Source of the DNA: Mogibacterium kristiansenii
GTDB lineage: Bacteria; Bacillota; Clostridia; Peptostreptococcales; Anaerovoracaceae
Length of the DNA stretch: 64,000 nucleotides
Direction: 5' to 3'
Assembly (NCBI RefSeq): GCF_009695905.1
Contig: NZ_VUNA01000008.1
Location: 34,764 to 98,763 of the forward strand
A program made the position numbers and the translations under genes. This document shows positions 52,405 to 62,054 of the stretch, one piece after another. The notes beneath the pieces were generated by a model that did no database searches, was not told the DNA's origin, and saw only the letters and a program-made list of their open reading frames with translations. Numbering within the stretch: position 1 is the first letter of the stretch; every line of letters begins with the position of its first letter.

Positions 52405-53020
52405 TGTAATGATTGTAGAAGACGATCCGATGGCGAGGCGCCTTCTGGAAATTATGGTAACTTCCGACGAGTCCTATCACTTGGCGGTATCGGTGGAAAG
52501 TGCTTCCGTTGCGGAAGTCTATTGCATGACGGAAGCCATCGATTTGATTCTGATGGATGTGTGCACCGCTCTCCATGCCAGCGGACTGGATGCAGCCATT
52601 AAGATTAAGAAGCTGTTTCCGCAGATTCGGATTATTATCATCACCAGCCTTCTGGAATGCAGTTTCATAGAACGCGCTCGAGAGGGCGGAGTGGACAGCT
52701 TCTGGTACAAAGATCCTTTTGAAAATAAACTGCTGGATATTATGAATCGGACTATGATGGGAGAATCCATCTACCCGGATCAAAGTCCTACTTCCAATAT
52801 GGGACTAGCTACTAGCTCGGAGTTTACAGAAAGGGAATTGGATGTACTTCGGGAACTGATTAGCGGAGATACGGATGAGATGATTGCAGAGCGGTTGAAC
52901 CTGTCGGTACATACCATAAAAAAACACGTAAAAAGCATGTTTCAGAAGACGGGCTGTACCACCCGAACTCAGCTTGCGGTGATGGCGCTGGAGAGCGGGA
53001 TTGTGGTTCGCGGAATTTAG
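52397..53020 (+). CDS. NarL/LuxR-family response regulator
   Basis: The 207-residue protein has a receiver domain (acidic pair Asp9-Asp10, phosphoacceptor Asp54 in LILMDV, switch threonine in IITS, Lys in WYKDP) and a C-terminal LuxR-type helix-turn-helix (FTERELDVLRELISGDTDEM then LNLSVHTIKKHVKSMFQKTG). The ATG at 52397 has AAAGGAGG eight bases before it and overlaps the kinase stop. It should be phosphorylated by the kinase encoded immediately upstream. Targets are unknown. Confidence 0.9.
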   Translation: MYNVMIVEDDPMARRLLEIMVTSDESYHLAVSVESASVAEVYCMTEAIDLILMDVCTALHASGLDAAIKIKKLFPQIRIIIITSLLECSFIERAREGGVDSFWYKDPFENKLLDIMNRTMMGESIYPDQSPTSNMGLATSSEFTERELDVLRELISGDTDEMIAERLNLSVHTIKKHVKSMFQKTGCTTRTQLAVMALESGIVVRGI

Positions 53021-53056
53021 ACAGAGAACGTCATAAAAATTAATTATAAGAATAAT

Positions 53057-53105
53057 AAAAGGCGAGTACCTCAGCTCTCTTTAAAGCTGGAAGCACGCGC
53101 CTTTT
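53057..53105. terminator. Bidirectional terminator between the response regulator and spoVG
   Basis: AAAAGGCG (53057-53064) pairs with CGCCTTTT (53098-53105), with AGCT-type pairings inside. Both converging genes end beside it. Confidence 0.7.
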
Positions 53106-53124
53106 CTCGTTTCTTGTTATGAAA

Positions 53125-53436
53125 TTATTTTTCATCTTCCTGCAAGAGGGATTCTTCGAATCGATGATCCGATTCCTGTTCCTCCAACACCCGGTGGTAT
53201 TCTTCAAAAATTGCGTCGCAAATTTTTTCGCGAGTCTTTGCAGTGAGGGGGTGAGCGATATCGCGGAAATCGCCATTTCCTAACTTCTTATTGGGCATGG
53301 CGATAAATTCGCCATTGCTTCCGTTGATGATCTTGATGTCGTGAACGACGAATTCGTTGTCGATTGTAATGGAAACGACGGCCTTCATCTTCTCATCATC
53401 GGTAATCTTTCGTATGCGTACGTCTGTAATTTTCAT
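53125..53436 (-). CDS. spoVG: SpoVG, RNA-binding regulatory protein
   Basis: The 103-residue protein begins MKITDVRIRKITDDEKMKAVVSITIDNEF, shown here only as the family start (MKITDVRIRKI), and has the conserved FIAMPNKKL and DIAHPLTAKTREKI blocks. SpoVG affects septation in Bacillus and is an RNA/DNA-binding global regulator also in non-sporulating bacteria. The ATG at 53436 follows AGGAAGG. It is monocistronic and opposite to the neighbouring murC, whereas it usually lies co-directional with glmU-prs. Confidence 0.95.
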   Translation of the reverse strand: MKITDVRIRKITDDEKMKAVVSITIDNEFVVHDIKIINGSNGEFIAMPNKKLGNGDFRDIAHPLTAKTREKICDAIFEEYHRVLEEQESDHRFEESLLQEDEK

Positions 53437-53482
53437 CAATAGCCTTCCTAATATGGATTGTTCCTACACGTTTTCCAACGAT

Positions 53483-53511
53483 ATTATATAACGACAGAAC
53501 AAAAAAATCAA
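53483..53511 (-). promoter_or_regulatory. spoVG promoter (TTGATT-17-TATAAT)
   Basis: On the minus strand TTGATT (53511-53506), 17 bases, TATAAT (53488-53483). Confidence 0.75.
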
Positions 53512-53611
53512 TGGAATTCTAATCAGAGTGTTATATTTCTCAGTTCATTTTTTTAAAAGGGGTTTTAAAATGACAATTGAAAAAATGACCGGATTAAGGG
53601 GAGCCGTATTC

Positions 53612-53640
53612 TTGTATTACGGTGAAAAATACTCTATAAT
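53612..53640 (+). promoter_or_regulatory. Candidate murC promoter (TTGTAT-17-TATAAT)
   Basis: A consensus TATAAT (53635-53640) lies 33 bases before murC, with TTGTAT 17 bases upstream. Confidence 0.55.
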
Positions 53641-53672
53641 AACTCTGTATGATTCATCAGGAGGTGTGTTGA

Positions 53673-55064
53673 TTGGAGAGCATTTCAAATTACAAAAGAA
53701 TACATTGTCTCGGAATCGGCGGAATCGGACTTTCTGCGGTTGCCGAGATTCTACAGAATAACGGACATATCGTGTCCGGAACGGATTTAAATGAAACCGA
53801 CGTGACCCGACATTTGGAAAGCGTGGGCATTCGCGTGGTGTATGAGCATCGTGCCGACAATGTGGACGGTGTGGATGCCGTCGTGTATTCCGCAGCGGTT
53901 TCGGCAGAGAAGCCGGAAATGGTTCGCGCGAAAGAACTGGGCATTCCATGTTTCAGCCGTGCAGAGGTTCTGGGAATGATTATGGAGCATTACAAGAACA
54001 GCGTGGCGATTTGTGGAACTCACGGAAAGACCACGGTAACATCCATGACTTCCCTGATTCTGCGGAACGCGAAGTACAAGCCGACGATTTTGGTTGGCGG
54101 AAATCTGGATGAGATTAACGGAAACGTGGAAATCGGGGAGAACGAGTACTTTGTCACAGAGGCCTGTGAGTACATGGACAGCTTCCTGCATCTGCGTCCT
54201 CGTATCGGGGTGCTGCTGAACATCGATTCCGATCATCTGGATTATTTCAAGAACATCAATAATATCAAGAAGTCCTTCCGTCAGTTCGTGGAGCAGATTC
54301 CGAAAGAGGGCGTGGTAATTGCCTTTGACGGAAATCCGTTTGTTCGGGACGTGCTTCAGGGTATGGAAAACCGAATCACCTATGGATATACGGAAAGCAG
54401 TGATTACTGCGCGGTGAACATTCAGTTCGATGATAACGGATTCCCGGAATACGACCTGCACTACAAGGGCGAGATGCTGTGCCACGTGCATCTCAGCGTG
54501 CCGGGCGAACACAACGTGCTGAATTCCATGGCCGCTTTTGCGACGGCACATTACCTTGGCGTGGATACGGAGGTCATTACGGACACCCTGCTTTCCTATC
54601 GAGGAACGCATCGCCGTTTTGATTTTACCGGCTATACTGAAATCGGTGCAAAAATAATCGACGATTATGCTCACCACCCGACGGAAATCAAGGCGACACT
54701 GAGTGCGGCAAAGAACATTCGCCACAACGATTTGTGGTGCATCTTCCAGCCTCACACGTACACCAGAACAAAAGCATTGTTCGATGATTTCGTGGATTCC
54801 TTCGGAATGGTGGATCATCTGATTATTACGGATATCTACGCTGCGAGGGAGAAGGATGTCTACAACGTATCTTCTCAGAAGCTGGAGGAGGCCATGCAGG
54901 AGAAACATCCGGATAAGGATATTCGATACATGGGCGATTTTGAAAGCATTGCAGAATATGTTGGTAAAAATGCCGGAAAAGATGATATCATTATTACGAT
55001 GGGTGCCGGTGATGTCTACAAGATCGGAAAGATGCTGCGCACCGATGAGAGCAAAGGAGAATAG
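53673..55064 (+). CDS. murC: UDP-N-acetylmuramate-L-alanine ligase
   Basis: MurC adds the first amino acid of the peptide stem. The N-terminal Rossmann motif is HCLGIGGIGLSAVAEIL, the P-loop ICGTHGKTTVTSM, and the C-terminal DDYAHHPTEIKATL is typical. It has 463 residues. The only start near the ribosome site AGGAGGTG is the TTG at 53673, seven bases downstream, and the protein aligns with the family from there. It is directly followed by the GlmU-like gene without a gap. Confidence 0.95.
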   Translation: MESISNYKRIHCLGIGGIGLSAVAEILQNNGHIVSGTDLNETDVTRHLESVGIRVVYEHRADNVDGVDAVVYSAAVSAEKPEMVRAKELGIPCFSRAEVLGMIMEHYKNSVAICGTHGKTTVTSMTSLILRNAKYKPTILVGGNLDEINGNVEIGENEYFVTEACEYMDSFLHLRPRIGVLLNIDSDHLDYFKNINNIKKSFRQFVEQIPKEGVVIAFDGNPFVRDVLQGMENRITYGYTESSDYCAVNIQFDDNGFPEYDLHYKGEMLCHVHLSVPGEHNVLNSMAAFATAHYLGVDTEVITDTLLSYRGTHRRFDFTGYTEIGAKIIDDYAHHPTEIKATLSAAKNIRHNDLWCIFQPHTYTRTKALFDDFVDSFGMVDHLIITDIYAAREKDVYNVSSQKLEEAMQEKHPDKDIRYMGDFESIAEYVGKNAGKDDIIITMGAGDVYKIGKMLRTDESKGE

Positions 55065-55766
55065 ATGAATTTTGAAGAGTATCGTTCCCGGGAAAGCGAG
55101 CGAATTCAGGCGAACCGGAAACGTATGGAAGAAGACGGAGTCATTTTTCAAGATATTTACAACGCGTATATCGACGACTCTGTGGTAATTGAAGAAGGAG
55201 CTTTTATCGCCTGCAATGTTACCCTGAAAGGAAATACTGTAATCCATCGGGAGGCATTTATCGGACAGTCCTCTTACCTGGAGAATGCAGAAATCGGTGC
55301 CGGAACGAAGGTTCAGACCTCATACATTCTGGACAGTAAGGTGGGAGAGAACACCACGGTGGGACCTTTTGCCTATATTCGTCCGGGAAGCGTAATCGGC
55401 AATGAATGTAAGGTGGGCGACTTCGTGGAAGTGAAGAATTCCACTTTCGGCGACGGGAGCAAATCCTCTCATTTAACCTATATCGGTGATGCGGATGTCG
55501 GAAAGAATGTAAATCTGGGTTGCGGCGTGGTATTCGTGAACTACGACGGCGCGAAGAAATATCGCTCAAAGGTGGGAGATGACAGCTTTATCGGCTGCAA
55601 TTCGAACCTGGTTGCACCGGTAAACGTGGGCGACGGTGTCTATGTGGCAGCGGCAACCACCATAACGGAAGACGTTCCTTCCGATGCGCTTTGCATTGGA
55701 CGCGTTCGCGCGGAGAATAAAGAAGGCTGGGTATCCAAGAGAAAGATTCTCAAGAAGGACCAGTAG
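55065..55766 (+). CDS. Standalone GlmU-type left-handed beta-helix acetyltransferase domain
   Basis: The 233-residue protein corresponds to the C-terminal half of GlmU, including the linker (NRKRMEEDGV) and about ten hexapeptide turns. GlmU residues are kept: the catalytic His in KSSHLTYIGDADVG, the substrate Arg and Lys in FAYIRPGS and VEVKNS, and VNYDGAKKYRSKVGD. The N-terminal uridyltransferase domain (LAAGxGTRM) is absent, and there is no trace of it upstream because murC ends one base before. It should acetylate glucosamine 1-phosphate; a separate UDP-GlcNAc pyrophosphorylase would be needed. It occupies the normal glmU position before prs. Confidence 0.85.
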   Translation: MNFEEYRSRESERIQANRKRMEEDGVIFQDIYNAYIDDSVVIEEGAFIACNVTLKGNTVIHREAFIGQSSYLENAEIGAGTKVQTSYILDSKVGENTTVGPFAYIRPGSVIGNECKVGDFVEVKNSTFGDGSKSSHLTYIGDADVGKNVNLGCGVVFVNYDGAKKYRSKVGDDSFIGCNSNLVAPVNVGDGVYVAAATTITEDVPSDALCIGRVRAENKEGWVSKRKILKKDQ

Positions 55767-55820
55767 GACAATCGTTACTTAATTTTTTATTTCTAATATA
55801 TGCTTAGGGGGTATATACAC

Positions 55821-56771
55821 ATGGAAACAAAGGCTTTTTCCAACATGAAACTTTTCGCATGCAACTCGCATCCGGAGTTGGCAAAGGAAATTGCAGATCT
55901 GATGGGCGTAGAACTGGGAAAGGCAACCGTTAGCAAGTTCAGCGACGGTGAGATTTCTGTCAGCATCTGGGAGTCCGTTCGTGACAAGGATGTATTCATC
56001 ATTCAGTCTACCGGAAATCCGGTAAACGACAATCTGATGGAACTCCTGATCATGGTGGATGCCATGAAGAGAGCGTCTGCAGGCAGCATCAATGCGGTAA
56101 TTCCGTATTACGGTTATGCTCGTCAGGACAGAAAAGCAAAGGCCAGAGATCCGATTACGGCAAAGCTGGTGGCAGACCTGCTGGTAGCAGCCGGTGTGGA
56201 CCGGGTGATCACCATGGATCTTCACGCAAACCAGATTCAGGGATATTTCGACATTCCGGTAGACCATATGATCGGACTGCCGACTCTGACGGAATACTTC
56301 ATTAAGAAGGAGATGGAAGACGTCGTTATCGTATCTCCGGACCACGGAAGCGTACCGAGAGCAAGAAACATGGCAGAGCGCATGAACTGCCCGATTGCGA
56401 TCGTGGACAAGAGAAGACCGGAGCCGAACAAGAGCGAAATCATGAACATCATCGGAGATATCAAGGGTAAGAACTGTATCATTCTCGATGATATGATCGA
56501 TACCGCAGGAACCATCACCAATGCGGCAAATGCCATCAAGGACATGGGCGCAAAAGAAGTATACGCATGTGCTACCCACGGCGTACTGTCCGGTCCGGCT
56601 ATCGAGAGATTGGAAAAAAGTGCGATTAAGGAACTGGTAATTCTGAACACATTGCCGATTCCGGAAGAGAAGAAAATTGACAAGATGACCATTCTCTCCG
56701 CTGCACCGATTTTCGCTGAAACGATTTCCAGAGTATATACGCACGGTTCTGTCAGTGCAATGTTTAACTAA
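55821..56771 (+). CDS. prs: Ribose-phosphate pyrophosphokinase
   Basis: Prs makes PRPP from ribose 5-phosphate and ATP. It has the PRPP-synthase block VDRVITMDLHANQIQGYF, the flexible-loop segment YGYARQDRKAK and the PRPP-binding DDMIDTAGTITNA. It has 316 residues from the ATG at 55821, which follows TAGGGGG. Codon use is of the highly expressed type. pth follows after three bases; the ctc/rplY gene that often sits between them is missing. Confidence 0.96.
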   Translation: METKAFSNMKLFACNSHPELAKEIADLMGVELGKATVSKFSDGEISVSIWESVRDKDVFIIQSTGNPVNDNLMELLIMVDAMKRASAGSINAVIPYYGYARQDRKAKARDPITAKLVADLLVAAGVDRVITMDLHANQIQGYFDIPVDHMIGLPTLTEYFIKKEMEDVVIVSPDHGSVPRARNMAERMNCPIAIVDKRRPEPNKSEIMNIIGDIKGKNCIILDDMIDTAGTITNAANAIKDMGAKEVYACATHGVLSGPAIERLEKSAIKELVILNTLPIPEEKKIDKMTILSAAPIFAETISRVYTHGSVSAMFN

Positions 56772-56774
56772 TCC

Positions 56775-57356
56775 ATGTATATCATTGTAGGACTAGGTAA
56801 TCCGGGCTCAAAGTATGAGAACACAAGACACAATATGGGGTTCAAGGCCATCGATGCCATGGCATCGGAATTCGGAATTGATGTGAATCGGGCCAAATTC
56901 AAAGGCTTAATCGGAGAGGGACGCATCGGAAGCGAAAAGGTAATTTTACTGAAGCCTCAGACCTATATGAACCTCAGCGGGCAGTCGGTTCGGGAGATTA
57001 TGAATTTCTATAAAATCCCGGAAGAGAATTTAATCGTAATTTACGATGATTTCGATCTGCCCATCGGGTCGATTCGTGTTCGAAAAAGCGGCGGTCCCGG
57101 AACACATAATGGAATGAAGTCCGTGATTCAGGAACTGGGATCTCGGAAATTCCCCCGGGTTCGGGTGGGAATTGGCAGCAGTGACGGTTCCACCATCCAA
57201 TTTGTCATTGGAAAAGTGGGGAAGGATGAACAGCAAATTCTGAACGAAGCGGCAGAGGCAGCAGCATCTGCGGCAGCGGATATTATTCGCATTGGAATTG
57301 AAAATGCGATGAACATCCATAATACAAGAAAGAGCGAAAAAAAGGATGATCATTAA
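56775..57356 (+). CDS. pth: Peptidyl-tRNA hydrolase
   Basis: Pth recycles peptidyl-tRNA. The motif GLGNPGSKYENTRHNMGF holds the substrate Asn and catalytic His, and DDFDLPIGSIRVRKSGG holds the catalytic Asp. GTHNGMKSV is also typical. It has 193 residues. It follows prs and overlaps mfd by 11 bases. Confidence 0.96.
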   Translation: MYIIVGLGNPGSKYENTRHNMGFKAIDAMASEFGIDVNRAKFKGLIGEGRIGSEKVILLKPQTYMNLSGQSVREIMNFYKIPEENLIVIYDDFDLPIGSIRVRKSGGPGTHNGMKSVIQELGSRKFPRVRVGIGSSDGSTIQFVIGKVGKDEQQILNEAAEAAASAAADIIRIGIENAMNIHNTRKSEKKDDH

Positions 57357-60300
57357 CTTCACAGGGGTAAGCGGCAGTCGTGTCGCTTACCTCGCTTCCA
57401 AAGAAATAAAGAATTACAACTCAACATTAATCGTGGTATCTTCCGGCCTTGTTGCGGACAGGCTCAGGGAAGATATTTCTTTTTTTGTACCCGATATTTC
57501 GGTTCAGGCACTTCCGGAAAAAGAAGATTTTCATTTTCTCTACGAAGCCCGAGACAAGGACGAATTGGTGCGGCGAATTCGCGGCATGGAGTCATTGGCG
57601 GGAACTTCCCACGATGTTGTTATCGTGCCGATTTCCGCCTTGCTTCCGCCGGTGGATGAAAAAGCGCATTTTCTGAAGTATCGGCGAATGCTCCGGCTGG
57701 GGGATGAGGTGGATCCGGATGAGCTGAAGAACTTTCTGGTTCAAGCCGGATACGAGTACAACAGCGTTACCTCCGCCCCCGGAGAATTCAGCGGACGAGG
57801 CGATATCATTGATGTATATTCCCCTTCCATGGAGAACCCGGTGCGAATCGAATTCTTCGATACGGAAATCGACTCCTTGCGAACTTTCGATTCCGTTTCC
57901 CAGCGATCCGTAGAGTCCATTTCGCAATTCCAAATCGTCCCGGCGGTGGAATTCATGCCGGAACCGGAAGCGGTGGAGAAAGCCTTAGTGCGGATTGAAA
58001 AAGAGTACCGGAAGCGAATTGACGAGCTGAAGGAGCAGCGGGAAAAAGAAAATCTGAAAGACGGCCGAATCGAACGGTATGAAGAGGAGTTGGGCCGCGT
58101 CCGAGAGATGTTCCGCAACCGCACCAACCTGCCGATTTTTTCGGAATACATATCCTATTTTGATGTGCCGGAAACCCGGATGTGGAACTATATGGACAAC
58201 GGTTTGGTGCTGGTGTACGACCCGGCCCGAATCGGAGAAGCCATTCCGGAATATCAGGACAAGGATTCCTTCCTTCGGATGTACCGGGAGTGTGAGAATA
58301 TTCGGATTACCACTCCTTTTCCGGAGCGTATCGAAGGCGTGGACCGGCTGGATGAAATTCAAAATATTGAAAGCCGTCCGGTGGCACCCTTTAACGGACA
58401 GCTGCAGATGCTGGCCTCCTCTGTCAAGGGGTATCTGAAGAAGGGCTATGAAGTGCACCTGGTGTCCTCCACGGAAGAACGGGGAGCTCGGCTGCGGGAA
58501 TACCTGGACGAAGGGGGCATTCACGGAAATCTTTTATACGATACCGGAAACTTAAGCGCCGGACTAATTCTGGAAGAAGAACGATTATGTTATATTTCGG
58601 AAAATGATATTTTTCCGGGACAGAAGAAAGCCCTTCGCCGAAAGAAAAAGAAATCTCCGTCCATCGATTTCTCGGATCTTCAGAAGGGCGATTACGTGGT
58701 ACACGAGGTTCACGGAATCGGTCGATTCGAAGGAATCAAGACGCTGGAGACGGACGGAGAAGCGAAGGATTATCTGAAAATTCATTACGCCGGATCGGAT
58801 GTGCTGTACATTCCGACGGAGCAGCTGGATATCATTCAGCGGTATATCGGAAATGAAGGAAATGCACCGCGCCTGTCGAAGCTTTCCGGCGGAGAATGGC
58901 GGCGTACCCGGGATCGGGTTCGAAAATCCGTCATGGAAATTGCGGAGGATCTAGTGAAACTCTATGCGGAGCGGGAAGCGGCCGGTGGATATGCCTTTTC
59001 CAAAGACACGGTGTGGCAGCGGGAATTCGAGGATGATTTTCCGTACACGGAAACGGAAGATCAGCTGCAGGCCATTGCGGAAATCAAGGAAGATATGGAG
59101 AAACCGCTGCCGATGGATCGCCTGCTTTGCGGTGATGTGGGGTACGGAAAGACGGAAGTGGCGGCTCGGGCGATTTTCAAGTGCATTTCCGAAGGACGTC
59201 AGGCGGTTCTGCTGGCACCCACCACTTTGTTGGCGGATCAGCATTACCATACCCTAAAGGCGCGTTTTGAGAAATTCCCTTTTGAAATTGAAATGCTCTC
59301 CCGTTTCCGAACGGATGCGGAACAGACGAAGATTATCGAAAAGCTGAAAAAAGGAACCTTGGATCTGGTCATCGGAACTCACCGAGTGCTGTCCGATGAT
59401 GTGAAGTACAAGGATTTGGGATTGCTGGTCATCGATGAAGAGCAGCGCTTCGGCGTGAAGCACAAGGAAAAAATCAAGATGCTGCGGAAGAACATCGATG
59501 TACTGACCCTGTCGGCCACACCGATTCCGCGGACGCTGAACATGTCTTTAACCGGAATTAAGAATATCAGCACCATCGAGGAACCGCCGCAGGATCGTCT
59601 TCCGGTGCAGACTTACGTGACGCCGGAAGATGAAACCCTGATTCAGGAAGTCATCGAACGGGAACTGAATCGAAACGGTCAGGTGTTCGTCATCTACAAT
59701 CGGATTAAAGGCATTCGAAAAGTGGCGGAGACCATTCAGGAATTGGTGCCTCAGGCACGGGTTGGCGTCGGTCACGGACGGCTGGATGAGCGAAGCTTGG
59801 AGAACGTGATGGTGGATTTCGTGGAGCATCGTACGGACGTACTGGTATCCACCACGATTATCGAAACGGGAATCGACATTCCAAATGCCAACACCATCAT
59901 CATCCTGGATGCGGACCGAATGGGTCTGTCTCAGCTGTATCAGCTCCGAGGCCGCGTAGGCCGATCCGATACCCTGGCGTACGCATATCTGACTTATAAG
60001 CCGGAGAAGGTCCTTACGGAGATTGCCCGGAAACGATTGGCGGCCATTCGGGAATTCACGGAATTCGGTGCGGGCTTCAAGTTGGCCATGCGAGATCTGG
60101 AACTTCGCGGTGCCGGAAACGTGCTGGGAGAAGCGCAGCACGGTCACATTGAAGGTATCGGATACGAGCTGTACTGCAAGGAAATCGAACGGGCGGTCAG
60201 CCGCTTGAAAGGGGAGGATGTGACCGAAAGCCGTTCGGAGAGCACCTTGGAGTTCAACGTACCGGCACGGATTCCGAAGCAGTATATCGGAGACGAAACC

Positions 60301-60702
60301 CTCAAGCTTCAGGCGTACAAAAAGATTGCCCAGATTGAGACGGAAGAAGATGCAGATGATGTAATGGAAGAGATGATGGATCGGTATGGAGATATGCCGG
60401 AGGTCATGGTGAATCTGATTCGGATTGCGGAAATCCGAAGCGCATCGGAACGCCTGGGTATTGAAATCCTGAAACAACTGGGTAATCGGGTGCAGATCAC
60501 ATTCTACGAAACGAACCGCATAACGGCCTACGGGCTTGTTATGGCCACTCAGGCGCTGGGGAAAAAATTGACGATTCAGAGCGGAAAAATACCGTCGCTG
60601 AGCCTGTTCGTGGGTACGAACGACGTGTTAAAGCAGGTGTTAACGCTTCTTCGAATTCTGCAGAAAAAAGAACCGGAAGAGCAAAAGGAGGAACTCAGAT
60701 GA
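57346..60702 (+). CDS. mfd: Transcription-repair coupling factor
   Basis: Mfd removes stalled RNA polymerase and recruits UvrA. The 1118-residue protein has the UvrB-homology N-terminal domains, the RNA-polymerase-interacting domain (KGDYVVHEVHGIGRFEGI), a RecG-like translocase with Walker A CGDVGYGKTEVA and DEEQRFG, and the C-terminal TRCF domain. It works with uvrC elsewhere in the window. The start overlaps pth and has only a modest AAGG site, so translational coupling is likely. Confidence 0.96.
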   Translation: MIINFTGVSGSRVAYLASKEIKNYNSTLIVVSSGLVADRLREDISFFVPDISVQALPEKEDFHFLYEARDKDELVRRIRGMESLAGTSHDVVIVPISALLPPVDEKAHFLKYRRMLRLGDEVDPDELKNFLVQAGYEYNSVTSAPGEFSGRGDIIDVYSPSMENPVRIEFFDTEIDSLRTFDSVSQRSVESISQFQIVPAVEFMPEPEAVEKALVRIEKEYRKRIDELKEQREKENLKDGRIERYEEELGRVREMFRNRTNLPIFSEYISYFDVPETRMWNYMDNGLVLVYDPARIGEAIPEYQDKDSFLRMYRECENIRITTPFPERIEGVDRLDEIQNIESRPVAPFNGQLQMLASSVKGYLKKGYEVHLVSSTEERGARLREYLDEGGIHGNLLYDTGNLSAGLILEEERLCYISENDIFPGQKKALRRKKKKSPSIDFSDLQKGDYVVHEVHGIGRFEGIKTLETDGEAKDYLKIHYAGSDVLYIPTEQLDIIQRYIGNEGNAPRLSKLSGGEWRRTRDRVRKSVMEIAEDLVKLYAEREAAGGYAFSKDTVWQREFEDDFPYTETEDQLQAIAEIKEDMEKPLPMDRLLCGDVGYGKTEVAARAIFKCISEGRQAVLLAPTTLLADQHYHTLKARFEKFPFEIEMLSRFRTDAEQTKIIEKLKKGTLDLVIGTHRVLSDDVKYKDLGLLVIDEEQRFGVKHKEKIKMLRKNIDVLTLSATPIPRTLNMSLTGIKNISTIEEPPQDRLPVQTYVTPEDETLIQEVIERELNRNGQVFVIYNRIKGIRKVAETIQELVPQARVGVGHGRLDERSLENVMVDFVEHRTDVLVSTTIIETGIDIPNANTIIILDADRMGLSQLYQLRGRVGRSDTLAYAYLTYKPEKVLTEIARKRLAAIREFTEFGAGFKLAMRDLELRGAGNVLGEAQHGHIEGIGYELYCKEIERAVSRLKGEDVTESRSESTLEFNVPARIPKQYIGDETLKLQAYKKIAQIETEEDADDVMEEMMDRYGDMPEVMVNLIRIAEIRSASERLGIEILKQLGNRVQITFYETNRITAYGLVMATQALGKKLTIQSGKIPSLSLFVGTNDVLKQVLTLLRILQKKEPEEQKEELR

Positions 60703-62006
60703 TTTTTGAAAAAATTGGATTGATCGATTCGTCATTTCAGTATCAGTCGGATATGACCGTTGTAACCAAAGGTAATCGGATTGTCTATATCGGTTCCGAA
60801 AAACCTTCGGAGGAAATCACCCGTGAAGGCGGCCCGGTCTATGACGGAACGGGAAAAGTACTTTTGCCGGGATTCTACAATGCCCACGGCCATTCCCCCA
60901 TGTGTTTGATGCGAGGCTATGGAGAGAACCTTCCGCTGGATGAGTGGCTGAACAACCGGATTTTCCCTTTTGAGGCGAAGTTGTACCGCAAGGGCGTGTA
61001 TTGGAGCACCCTCCTGACCATGGCAGAATCCATCCGTTACGGCATCGTTTCCACCTCGGATATGTATATGTTCTGCGATGATATGATTCGCAGCATTTCG
61101 GAAAGCGGAATGAAGAGCAACATCTGCCATTCCGTAACGAATTTCACCGGAGCGGCGCCGGAAAAGAATCCTTCCTTCAAGAACATGAAGGATTTGATTC
61201 TCATGTACGACGGATTTGAAGATGGTCGGATTCACACCGATGCCTGCCTTCATGCAGAATACACGAACGATGAGCAGACCGTTCGGGCGGTGGCGGAAGT
61301 TGCCCGGGAGTTCGGCGTTCCGATTCAGGTGCACGTGTCGGAAACGGAGAAAGAGACGCGGGAATGCATGGAGCGCCACGGCGGACGCACCCCGGTAAAA
61401 TACCTGTCAGACATGGGATTCTTCGATTCTCCGGTGACGGCGGCCCATTGCGTGTGGCTGAACGACGAGGATCGGCAGATTCTGGCAGAGGGAAAAGCCA
61501 CGGTTGCGGTGAATGCCACCAGCAATCTGAAACTGGGCAGCGGAATTTGCGACACGCCAAAACTCCTGAAGGCGGGGGTGTCGCTTGCTCTCGGTACCGA
61601 CAGCGTTGCCAGCAACAACAATCTGGACTTCTTCGAAGAGATGAAGCTCTTCGCCCTTCTGGAAAAAATAAAAGGCGGCGCGGATACCATCGTCCGGCCG
61701 GAAGATGTGCTGTATGCGGCCACCAGAGCCGGCGCCCTGTCTCAGGGTCGGGAGGATTGCGGCCTGATTCAGGAAGGATTCAAGGCGGACCTGATTGTGG
61801 TGGATGCGGATGTGCCGAACATGCAGCCGGTGCACAGCATGCTGAACAACCTTGTGTACTCCGCGTCCGGCAAAGATGTGCGGCTCACCATGGTGGATGG
61901 AAAGGTGCTGTATCAGGATGGAGAATATACCACCATTGACTTGGAAAAGGTAATGACGGAAACCGATAACGCTCGGAAAAAGATACTGAACAGCCTGAAT
62001 CGGTAG
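60699..62006 (+). CDS. Amidohydrolase, MtaD/SsnA-like deaminase
   Basis: The 435-residue protein is a TIM-barrel amidohydrolase with metal ligands in NAHGHS, HVSETEKE, AAHCVWL and ALGTDSVASNNNLD. The overall pattern fits deaminases acting on 5-methylthioadenosine, S-adenosylhomocysteine or guanine-like substrates. Exact substrate is uncertain. An AAAAGGAGG site lies upstream and its ATGA start overlaps the mfd stop. In many Bacillota this position carries spoVT instead. Confidence 0.85.
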   Translation: MIFEKIGLIDSSFQYQSDMTVVTKGNRIVYIGSEKPSEEITREGGPVYDGTGKVLLPGFYNAHGHSPMCLMRGYGENLPLDEWLNNRIFPFEAKLYRKGVYWSTLLTMAESIRYGIVSTSDMYMFCDDMIRSISESGMKSNICHSVTNFTGAAPEKNPSFKNMKDLILMYDGFEDGRIHTDACLHAEYTNDEQTVRAVAEVAREFGVPIQVHVSETEKETRECMERHGGRTPVKYLSDMGFFDSPVTAAHCVWLNDEDRQILAEGKATVAVNATSNLKLGSGICDTPKLLKAGVSLALGTDSVASNNNLDFFEEMKLFALLEKIKGGADTIVRPEDVLYAATRAGALSQGREDCGLIQEGFKADLIVVDADVPNMQPVHSMLNNLVYSASGKDVRLTMVDGKVLYQDGEYTTIDLEKVMTETDNARKKILNSLNR

Positions 62007-62054
62007 ACCGAGCCAAACGAATCTTTTTTTACCGGAAAAAGAATAGGAGAAAAA

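Noticed and set aside
53570..53761. Small gene overlapping the murC start
   Set aside because: The frame covers the murC promoter and ribosome site, overlaps murC out of frame and looks like no known protein.
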